Source of the DNA: Serripes groenlandicus
Lineage: Eukaryota > Mollusca > Bivalvia > Cardiida > Cardiidae
Reading direction: 5' to 3'
DNA length: 64,000 bases
Assembly (NCBI GenBank): GCA_031761405.1
Contig: JASEVX010000011.1
Coordinates: forward strand, 64,955,217-65,019,216
In this document: positions 12,401 to 24,400 of the stretch, one piece after another
Layout of the letters: each line of letters starts with the position of its first letter
Position numbering within the stretch: position 1 is the stretch's first letter
Position numbers and translations under genes: made by a program
Notes under the pieces: generated by a model
What the model saw: the letters and a program-made list of their open reading frames with translations, nothing else
Database searches by the model: none
Told to the model about the DNA's origin: nothing

Positions 12401-15400
12401 AAGTGTTACAAGTTTGTTATGTATCTTATTTCACAATGGTTTTAACCCTTTCCCTCATATAGACGCTTTCTGAGGCCTCTGCAGCAGACGGCTTTTTGAA
12501 AACATAGTGACACAAGAAGAAATTGCTCAAAACAAGCAATTTCTCCTATTGACACAATGTTTTCCACTTTTAGTCATAGGTTATCCATTCAGTTATAGAG
12601 ATTTTCTATTTTTTGACAAAATATGTTCAAAGTCGTCTGCTGCAGAATTGTTGTATGAGGGTAAGGGTTAAGAAGTAAGCATCTTCAAAGTCATTAACTG
12701 GTGTTTGCTTCAGGGAAGAATAAATCTTACTGCAATGGAACTTTGCAATTAGAATTGAGTGAAATTAACCCTTTCCCACATATAAACACTTTCTGACGTC
12801 TCTGCATGCAGCAGACAACTTTGAAAAACATAATGAGCAAATACTCTTTTTGCCACAATGTTTTCAACTTTATTCAATAACTTTCAGTTATAGAAAGCTT
12901 CCATATTTTTTACTAGATGTTTTTAGTCGTCTGCTGCAGATTTATTGCATGTTGTAAAGGGTGAATGTCTAATACTTACGATCCATAAGCCACGCATTCC
13001 AGCCTAATTCTGCTACCCCTGATCGCAGGGCTCGGGAACGTATGTGTGTAGATATATGGCTGAAAGAACCCATGTTCTGCAAAAGATAATGGCAGTTGTT
13101 TTAATATAGCAATTATTATCTTTTATATTACTTACGTTAAACCTTTTTTTTAAAAAAGATATCTGCTGAAGAAAAGGGCCATAAATCTTGTGTTTTCTTA
13201 ACCCTTTCCCTCATACGACAATTTTGCAGCAGACGACTTTGAACATATTTTGTCAAAAATTAGAAAAAGTGGAAAACACTGTGTCAAAAGGAGAAATTGC
13301 TCATTTTGAGCAATTTCTTCTTTTGTCACTATGTTTTCAAAAAGCCTTCTGCTGCAGAGGCGTCCGAAAGCGTCTATATGAGGGAAAGGGTTAAGACAAT
13401 GCTACAAGAGTTTTCCCAGTAATCTTAGCTATATTTAAATAAATACTTAATATTATTTAACTTGCATTGATATGTTCCTATAAAATTTAAAACAAATCCC
13501 TATAAGCATGAATAAGATATTTGCTCAAGAGAGACTATGCTTTCAAAATGAAATTCTTCCTTTTTGAGACAATATTTTTCAAAAGCTATCTGCTGCAGAT
13601 GCATCTGAAAGCATCAGTATCAGATATATATCACAAAGGTCTACTCTTTCCCACAAACAGCAAATTTGCAGAAAACAACGCTAAACAAGACTTAGTGTTC
13701 CTAAATATTTGGAATAATTGCTATAAATGTAAGTAAGTATTGAATAAATTAAAAACATTGTAGAACATGACTGTAGAAACTGCACGTTATGAGCAATTTT
13801 GTCTTTTATTACAATGTTTACAAAAATTGGCTCATTGCAGCTGTAGTTGTATCAAAATATGTGTGCATAATATGGAAACAGTTTTAACCCCCTTTCCCAC
13901 ATATAGTAATTCTGCAGCAGACGACTTTGAAAAGATCTACACAAAACTATGGAAAATCTCTGTAAATGAAAGTATAATAATTTAATAAAGTTGAAAACAT
14001 TGTGGCAGAGTAGAAATTGCCCATCATGAGCAATTTCTTCTTTTAATTGCTACAATGTTTTCAAAAGTCGACTTCTGCAAAGGCATCAAAATGCTTCTGT
14101 ATGAGGGAAAGGGTTTATTCATAAATAGAAATATCACTGAAAATGATAAATACCCCCAAAAAAGCACCTTGACCTACACCATAACTTAATAAGTAAAAGG
14201 GCCATAACTCTGTAAAATAACATGCAATTGTAATACCTTTAGGATATGCACATCTCCTCTTGGTATAGAAGCTTCATGTAAAATTTTATTGAATTCCACT
14301 CAGTGGTTTGTAAGAAGTAGGCCGGACAAAATATGGCTTCCGACTGACTGACCGACAGTATGGCTTCTGACCGACTGACCGACACAGTGACTCCTATATA
14401 TACCCCCTCTTCTTCGAAGGGGGCATTAAAACCACCCTCAAAGATTTAGAAACCCCTACCTGTGCCAGTGACGAGCAGCCACACCCCTAAGCTTGTCCTA
14501 CTGGGAGGCTGGGAAACAGCAAATGTGTACCTCATGGGCGCGGACACGGTCACGACGCAGAAGTACTTTCTCTCGTCCGTGGGCTGGACCTCGGAGAAGT
14601 ACAGGTAGCCGCTACTCGACACGAAGATGTACGGGTGCTCCTCGAAGATAAACTCCTGAGTGGACCACTGAAACCATTCATATCTCGCAGCTGTTTCATA
14701 AATAGAATAATGTTTTTCGGCTGTTGACCAGTTTCCCACATACAGTAAATCTGCAGAAGATGACTTTGAAAACATACCCGAATAAAATTGGAAACTCTCT
14801 TTAAATGAAAGTACAATAATTGAACAGAGTTGAAAATATGGTGACAAAAGGAGAAATTGTTCATTTTGAACAATTTCTCCTTTTGTCACAGTGTTTTCAA
14901 AAGTCGTCTGCTGCAGCGGCGTCTGAATGGGGAAAAGGGTTAAACAACAAACAGACGCTTTCTGACTCCTATGGAAATTGTTTTAAAACACTATTGGAAT
15001 AGGAGAAATCGCTTATTATAAGCATTTTCTACATTTCCACAATGTTTTTCAGAGGAATGTTTGCTGCATATGTGTAAAGTTTATCACCTTCTGCAATGAT
15101 TTCCGATTGATATTTATACTTCGATCTTCTGTCAATATTTCTAGTAACTTATTATAACAACACTAGATTGTGTAAAGCTGTTTGTCATTCAAACAGGGGG
15201 GAATATATAAATATTCTAGATTGTTTCCATACATCTATCTTTTCCTTCTGTTTTTTTACCATTAGTCTGCTATTTGACTTTGTTAAAACTTTTAAGTGTT
15301 ATATGTTTGTGGTATGTTGGGCAAACTTGCCCTTTTTCCTGAAAAAAATCGATCTTTTAACCCTTTCCCTCATACGGCATTTCTGCAGCAGACGACTTTG

Positions 15401-18400
15401 AACGTATTTTGTCAAAACATAGAAAATCTCCATAATTGATTGGATAACCTATGACAAAAAGTGGAAAACATTGTGGCAAAAGCAGAAATTGCACTTTTGT
15501 CACTATGTTTTCAAAAAGCTGTCTGCTGCAGAGGCGTCAGAAGGCGTCTATATGAGGGAAAGGGTTATAGAGACTTTCCATATTTTTCCCAGATCTTTTT
15601 AAAGACATCTGCTGCAGATGTGTTTGTATGTGGGAAAGGGTTAAAGGGAAAGTTTTCCTTTTTCCATATTTTTGTTTTCTCTATTTAATAATTAATTTAT
15701 TGGGGTTTTACACCGCTTTCAACATTATTTCAGTTATATCACGGCGACAGTTCACTTATTCATGATCCCTGGGTAAACAAACTAGTACTAGGCTAGAAAA
15801 CATGCCTTGCCCAAGGGCACTCCACCATAACCGTAGTGCCGCAACTGGGGATCGAACCCGGGACACCCGGTTTCGAAATCCCCAACGCTAACCACTCGAC
15901 CACAGCTGATTAATAATTAATCTCTTATTCACAAAGATATTTTGCTTTTTTGGCATTTTTGCCAATATGTTTTCAAAGATATCTGCTGCAAAGGCGTCTG
16001 TATGTGGGAAAGGAATATTAAATACCTGGATATGCTGAAGGCCCCTGACATGATATACGAGTTCCTTCAAACTTGTTGGCTCGTACATTTTCTGGTTTGA
16101 CAGGAGAGAAATCTTGTAAATCTGTTAACATAAAAAAACACCTTAAATAATCTATAAAACAGATTCTTGTAAATCTGTTAATCATTAAATAACCTTAAAT
16201 AATCTAAATGGATTCTCGTAAATCTGTTAATCATAAAATGACCTAAAATCGTCTAAACGATTTTTGTAAATCTGTTAATCATAAAATGACCTAAAATAGT
16301 CTAAACAGATTCTTGTAAATCTGTTAATCATAAAATGACCTAAATTAGTCTAAATTGATTCAAACACTCAATAAACCATTTACCAGCTTAAAAGTTATGG
16401 AATTGTTAGATTTTTGGCTATTTCTACACACATCTACTTTGATATCATATAGACGCTTTCTGACGCCTCTGTAGCAATTTCTCCTTTTGCCACAATGTTT
16501 TCCGCTTTTAGTCATAGGTTATCCATTCAATTATAGAGATTTTATATTTTTCGACAAAATATGTTCAAAGTGGTCTGCTGCAGAATTGTCGTATGAGGGA
16601 AAGGGTTAACCCTTTACCACCTGCAGATGGATTTTAATGCATCTGTAGCAGACAACATTTGAAAACATTGTGGCAAAAGGGTTTCTCTTTTTGTCACAAT
16701 CATTTCAACATCATACAATAAATATACTTTCAATAAAAGAGATTTTCTATATTTTCTATTTCTTATTTATCAACAAAGTTGTCAAAAAATGTCTGTATAT
16801 CAGTCAAGGCCAATTTTTTAACCCTTTCCCACATACAACAAATCTGCAGATGACGACTTTGAATACATCTCAACAAAAAATTACAAATGAAGGTATAAGT
16901 ACTGAATTAAGTTATAAACATTGTGTCACAATGTTTTCAAAAGTCATCTGCTGCATGAGCTTCAAACGGCATTAATTTGTGGGAAATTGTTAAAAGCAGC
17001 AAAACAATAATCAGAACATTATACATGTAGTGGCCTTCACATTGTAGTGGCCTTCACATTATTTTACTACAGTTCGCAGGTAACAAATCATAATATGCAC
17101 AAGTCAACATTTTGTAAGATGGGTTTGTTACATAACTTTACATGACCCTTTCCTACACACATTCACTTTCTGAAGCATTTATAGCAGACATTTTTTGAAA
17201 ACATAATGGCAAAAGGAGAAATTACTCATGATGAGCAATTTCTCCTTTTGCCGCAATGTTTTCAACTATTTTAATAATTATACTTTTATTTTTGGAGTGT
17301 TTCCATATTTGTGCCGTAATGTTTTCAGTCATCTGCTGCAGATTTGTTGTATGTTGGAAATGGATAAATAGATTCATTGACATGAAAAATATCAGGGGAA
17401 GATAATATGATATCTTTGATATCTCGAAATTTGATACACAGTACGGCGAATTCTCTGTTTAATACAATGCTCCAATAAGCATATAACACAAATTAAAGGT
17501 CTACTTTTTTGTTCTACTTCTAAATGATCCTTTGTTGGGTAACTTTAGGGTTAATGTTCTCAAAGAGAAACAAATTCTTACATCCAAAAAGAAGCTCAGC
17601 AGGATTACTCATAACAATTCCAAACTTGTTGTCAGCAACACATTGATAATAGCCATCGTCTTTTTTTTTGTCTGGTTCTTGTATCGTGAATCTGCCACCA
17701 GTTATTGTGTATCTGAAATAATTGTAGATTGATTAATTTTTTTTATCATTTAACATATCAGCGACACATTGATAAAGGCCATTGTGTTTGATTTGGTCTG
17801 GTTCTTGTATTGTGATTCTGCGACCCATTATTGTGTATCTGAATTTATGTAGATTTTGTTTTATATTTAACCCTTTCCCTCATTCAACAATTCTGCTGCA
17901 GACGACTTTGAACATATTTTGTCAAAACATAGAAAATCTCTATAATTGAATGGATAACCTGTGACTTAAAGTGGAAAACATTGTGGCAAAAGGAGAAATT
18001 GCTTGTTTTGAGCAATTTCTTCTTTTGTCACTATGTTTTCAAAAAGCTGTCTGCTGTAGAGGCATCGGAAAGCGTCTATATGAGAGAAAGGGTTAACTAG
18101 TCAGAGACTCAATGATGGAGGGCCATTGTCTCTGACTTGATCTGGTTCTTGTATGCAAAACATCTTGGCAAAATCTGAAAAAATCTCTACAAATAATGGT
18201 ATAATAATTGAATACAAATTTAAAACACTATGGCAAAAAGAGAAAAATGCTAATTTTTCTCCTTTTGTCATTATGTTTTCAAAGAGCTGTCTGCTGCAGT
18301 GACGTCATAAAGCATCTGTATGTAGGAAAGGGTTAACCTGCCAGTTAATTCCTTGTCACATTCAAGTGCTAGATGTCGTCTCTGCAGCACATAATTTATG

Positions 18401-21400
18401 AAAACATTTTGGCAAAAGGAGAAACTGCTCTTAATTCAATAACTGTTCTTTCATTTCAAGAAAGTTTCAATATTTTTGACTGAATGTTTTCAAAGTCGTC
18501 TGCTGCAGATGTGTTGTATGTGGGAAAAGGGCTTTCTGATGCCTCTGCAACAGACGGCTTTTTGAAAACATAGTGACAAAATAGGAAATTGCTCAAAACA
18601 AGTAATTTCTCCTTTTGCCACAATGTTTTCCACTTTAAGTCATAGATTATCCACGCGTTGTTGCAGAATTGTGGTAGGAGGGAAAGGGTTAAGGACAAGA
18701 ACAAAAACCAACCTGTTATCAGTTTCGGATGTGATAGACTCATTCTTGTCCCTCCTCCAGGTGAAATGCGGGTGTGGGTGTCCTGCGGCCTCGCACTCCA
18801 CATAAGCATCGGGCGCAAAACCAAATATAACCACCCCTCGTGGCTCCTTCACTATCTTCGGTCCCCTCTCTATGTCATTGACATTCACTATTCCCAAACC
18901 ATAGTCTAAAAAGGGAGGTAATCAGGTCTTTAACCCTTTCCTACATATACATGTAGAGGCATTTTGATGCATCTACAGCTGACAACATTTTGAAAACATT
19001 ATGGAAACATGAGAAATTGGTCTTAATTCCAATTTTTCCCCTTTTGCCACAATATTATCTTGTTAACCCTTTCCCGCATACAGCAAATCACCAGCAGACG
19101 ACTTCTAAAACATCTAGGCATAAATATATAAAATCTCAAAAAATGAAAGTATAGTTAGTGAATAGAGTTGAAAACATTGTGGCAAAAGGTGAAATTGCTC
19201 ATCATGAGCAATTTCTCCTTTTGCCAAAGTGTTTTCAAAATCCGTCTGCTGTAGAGGCGTCAGAAAGCGTCCATATGTGGGAAAGGGTTAATTATAGTGG
19301 ATATCCATACTTTTGACTTAATGTTTTTTAAAGTAGTCTGCTAGAGATGTGTTGTATTAGATGGGATAGGATAGATAATTTTACTGCTACAATACAATAT
19401 ATAAATAAAGGATCAGAAAGTAAAAATAAATTAATTCAGAGATTTTTTTAAAATTGTGTTTGAATTTCATTGTAAGTATATCTTACAGAAAACAATAAAT
19501 CCGACACTAATCAAACACTAACAAACAGATTGACTTATCAAAATAAAAAAAAAAAGGCCTACTTGCCTTCTTCGATGTGTTTCATATGAATAACAAATAG
19601 AATTCTTCTTTGTTCAAAAAAATTTAACCCTTTCCCACATACAGACGATTTCTGAGGCCTCTGCAGCAGACAACTTTTTTAAAAAAAAAAATCTGGCAAA
19701 AGGAGAAATTACTCATGGGGAGCAATTTCTCTATTAAATTTTACTTACCAACTTTTAATATAAAGATATTTTTCATGTTTTTTTTCCAGACGATTTCAAA
19801 GTTGCCTGCTGCAGATTTATTGAATGCTGGAAGGGATAAATTACAGAATCGTGACTCTGCAATCAGTGATGAAAGTACATGTACACATCTTATAACATGG
19901 GCTTCATGCAAAACGGTTGTAACTTCATTTTCTGACACCTCTACAGCAGAACACTTTTGAAAACATTGTGGCAAAAAGGAGAAATTCCTCATAATGAGCA
20001 ATTAGTCCTTTTGCCACACTGCTTTCAACTTTATTCAGTAACTGTTCTTTCATTTATAGAGAGTTTCTATATTGTTGATTAAATGTTTTAATAGTCGTCT
20101 GCTGCGGATTTGTTATATGCGGGAAAGAGTAAAACCCATCTCCAGAACTGACAAAAGTCACTGTGACAAGAGTCATTCGTCTTTCACCGATGTGCTAACA
20201 GTCTATATGGAAAAGCAGTTGCTTGGACAGAATGTTGTGTGGAGTACCGGTGTGTGGAGTACCGGTGTAGAGTACCGGTGTGTGGACTACCGGTGTGATG
20301 AGTACCGGTGTGTGGAGTACCGGTGTGTAGAGTACCAGTTTGTGGAGTACCGGTGTGTAGAGTACCGGTGTGTGGAGTACCGGTGTGTGAAAGCTAGGAA
20401 ATGCATGAGTAGGTGAACTGGCCGCAGTGATATGACTGGAAAAGTTGTTGAAAATGGCGTAAAACAATCAATCAAAAACTTACCAAAACCTCTTTCGTTG
20501 ATTTTCCTCTCTAGGACATCTTTTCTGAGAATTTCACAGATATACCCGGACGGTATACTCGCCGATACCACCTTCCAACCATATCCCTGGAATGTGGCAG
20601 ACTCTGTAATGAGAAATAGGTTGTTTTTTATAAACAGCTCTTTTCCCCACAATATCTCTCTTATTATCCAACCAAACCCTATGGTGTGGGTACTCAAAAG
20701 AATCTTCTCAATGAGACGATTCTTTTCAGTACCCACATCATAGGGTTATATTGTCTAATGAATATTTTAGAACAAGCAAAACGCCCCTTATCTAGAGCTC
20801 TTTAACTTTATTAGCCACGTGCAAAGATATGTGAAGGTCGTGGCAATCCTCCCTCATTCCTTACAATAAATATGTTACTAGTAAATCTATGAGAGTATAT
20901 AAGATTTGTAATACACATTATATATTTTCCAGTGATGTAAAAAGAAAATACAATTACTAAGGTTTTTCCTATGGTAATTTATTTTAATCCTGTTTAACCC
21001 TTTCCCTCATATAGATGCTTTCTGACGCCTCTGCAGCAGACGGCTTTTTGAAAACATAGTGACAAAAGAAGAAATTGCTCAAAAAAAGCAATTTCTCCTT
21101 TTGCCACAATGTTTTCCACTTCATGTCATAGGTTATCCATTCAATTATAGAGATTTTCTTTTTTTTGGCAAAATATGTTCAAAGTCGTCTGCTGCAGATT
21201 TCTTGTATGTGGGAAAGGGTTAACATCGTTTTCAACATTTTTTTTAGTTATATCACTTATTAATGCTTCCTGGGTAAACAAAGCAGTACTAGACTATGAA
21301 GCCTATGAGATGTAATGAGAAATATTTTATAAGCTCAACCCTTTACCACATACAACAAAATCCTCCTCCCCACAGCAGACGACTTTGAGACGAAAGCAAA

Positions 21401-24400
21401 ATTATGAAAAATTTCTACAGTTAAGTATAAATATCTAACAGAGTTAAAAACAGGATTGCAAAAGGAGAAAATTCTCAAGATTGGCAATTTCTTCTTTCGC
21501 CACAATGTTTTCAAAATCTGTCTGCTACAGATATGCTAAAAGGCATCTATAAGTGGGAAAGGGTTAACCCATTCCATATGCAGATGCATTATGGCACATC
21601 TGAAGCAGATGATGGTTGAAAACATTGCGGCAAAAGTAGAAATCGCACATGATGAGACAATGTTTAGAACTCTATACAATAATAAAACTTTTATCAATAG
21701 AATTTTTCCATATTTTCGCCTAAATTAAACTGACTTAATCCTTTCCCTCATATAGACGCTTTCTGAAGCCTCTGCAGCAGACAGCTTTTTGAAAATATAG
21801 AGACAAAATAAGAAATTACTCAAAACAAGCAATTTCTCCTTTTGCCACAATGTTTCCTATTTTTAGTCATAGGTTATCCATTCAATTCAAGAGGTTTTTT
21901 TACTTTTTGACAAAATATGTTCAAAGTTGTCTGCTGCAGAATTGTCGTATGAGGGAAACGGTTAAAACACCATCTAAACAAATTCAGCATTAAGCTGTCC
22001 GACGAGCTGGGTCACCTTTCTCTGTGTCAATTATAAGTAAGTCAACCTACCACCAATGGCATTCATATAGGCTATCCTTATATGGACGCTGTAATTAGGA
22101 GGCGGGACTCCTGTGATCCAATAGCCAATGAAATCTTGTAATGTAAGAATCGTCTTGCCATTCCATTCTAGTCGATTGTCGTGATAGGTTCCAGCAGTGT
22201 ACCAATAGGAAGATCTGTTTTAATGAAACAAAATAATTCAGAGGTCCAGATAAGGAGGGGTTCACAGCTCTTTTCCCCGCAATATCTCGCTTATTATCCA
22301 ACCAAACCCTATGTTGTAGGGACTCAAAAGAATCATCTCTTTCTTTTGAGTACCTACAACATAGGGTTAGGGAATAAAATAAGGATTTAAGTCCTTATAT
22401 AGAGCTCTGATAATTATTATAAATAATGATAATCTATAATAATAAGCAATGATTTTTTCATTTTTTATTACAAAGCATTATCACGAAGCTTTAGATAGTA
22501 AGGTGTGTTTTGTATTTTCTGAACTACTTATTTAGTAATCCTATAATCCTAGGTTTTTGGGCACTCAATGAGATGATTCTTTTGAAGGTTTGGTTGGATA
22601 GTAGGAGAGAATATTGAGGGGCAAAAGGGCTGTGTACCCCTCCAGGTCCTTATCTGGACCTTTAACTTCGACTTACTTCCTAACTCAGGTGATGATACAT
22701 ACAACCAGACATTACAACCCCTTATAAAATACTTCCTGGTATTTGCTTACTTTCATAGAGATCGAGTTTTTGAGACAAGAGTGGAAAAAAACTCTCTGGC
22801 AATTAAACAACAGATATTTCTGAGATCTTTAAAATTTCCCTCATTCAGAGACGCATTTTAATGCCTCTGCAGCAGACGATTATTTAAAACATTGATACAA
22901 TGGGAGAAATGTATGCCTTTAATTGCCACAAATGTTTTCAAATCTATTAACCCTTTCCCTCATATAGACGCTTTCTGACGCCTCTGCAGCAGACGGCTTT
23001 TTTAAAACATAGTGACAAAAGAAGAAATTGCACAAAACGTGCAATTTCTCCTTTTGCCACAATGTTTTCCACTTTTAGTCATAGGTTATCCATTCAATTA
23101 TAGAGATTTTCTAATCTTTGACAAAATACGTTCAAAGTCGTCTGCTGCAGAATTGTCGTATGAGGGAAAGGGTTAAATTATTTACACTTTCATGTACACA
23201 CATTTTATAAACTGTTAACCCTTTCCCTCATACGACAATTCTGCAACAGACGACTTTGAACTTATTTTGTCACATGGATAACCTACGACTAAAAGTGAAA
23301 AACATTGTGGCAAAAGGAGAAATTGCACGTTCTGTGCAATTTCTTCTTTTGTCACTATGTTTTCAAAACGCCGTCTGCTTTAACCCTTTCCCTCATACGA
23401 CAATTCTGCAACAGACGACTTTGAACTTATTTTGTCACATGGATAACCTATGACTAAAAGTGGAAAACATAGTGGCAAAAGGAGAAATTGCACGTTCTGT
23501 GCAATTTCTTCTTTTGTCACTATGTTTTCAAAACGCCGTCTGCTTTAACCCTTTCCCTCATACGACAATTCTGCAACAGACGACTTTGAACGTATTTTGT
23601 ATTGTGATACTGCGACCCGTTATTGTGTATCTGAATTTATCTAGATTTTGTTTTATATTTAACCCTTTCCCACATACAACAATTCTGAGCAGAGGACTTT
23701 GAAAATATTTTGTCAAAATATAGAAAATCTCTATAATTGAATGGACAACCTATGACAAAAAGTGAAAAACATTGTGGCAAAAGCCGAAATTGCACGTTTT
23801 GTGCAATTTCTTCTTTTGTCACTATGTTTTCAAAAATCCGTCTGCTGCAGAGGCGTCAGAAAGCGTCTATATGAGGGAATATGTGGAAGACAGTGGTGCA
23901 GAGGTAGAGCGTTGGCCTCTTGTATCAAAGGTCCCTGGTTCGAGTCCCGAGATGAGCGGGTCCTGACTTTGGGATTTTTCCACACAAACGGCGCGAGTAC
24001 TGGTGAAGTCTCCAGGAAGCAGACATCGAGCGTGATTAATCTAAGCCCAAGGCTTGTTTCGCAATCGATGTAAAATAAATAAGTTTAAACTATATGAGGG
24101 AAAGGGATAAACTGTTAACCTTGATTTATGCTAGTTGTTTGCTGCTGATTTATTGTAAAAGATAGGGCTAAAAAAAAAAATATGTGTGGTTCAGGTAACA
24201 TTGGTCAAAGAAAAAGGGTAGGCTTTTTTTTTTTTTTTTTTCTTCAAAAGCAAGTTGTCTGTAGCAAGTTGTTACAGACGTAAGTGGTTACAAATGTGTG
24301 CTATATGCACATTCAAGACATCTAATCAATATATGCAATAATTCTGGCAAAAACTTCCCCCGACGGTAAATGAGTTGATGACTGCCTTCATAATTCGTTT

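Noticed and set aside
14446..14889. 147-codon minus-strand frame as one gene
   Set aside because: Only the part 14690-14460 is contactin exon 9. The upstream part is M1 transposon sequence read through the splice acceptor.
15838..15906. Possible tRNA gene on the minus strand
   Set aside because: It is the head of SINE S2, with body and tail continuing to 15700.
16107..16370. CRISPR-like array of regularly spaced repeats
   Set aside because: This is eukaryotic DNA and the whole unit repeats, including the 'spacers', so it is an ordinary tandem duplication.
23892..23960. Possible tRNA gene on the plus strand
   Set aside because: A and B boxes are present, but the segment is the head of a SINE bounded by a 13-bp target duplication and no paired acceptor stem is evident.
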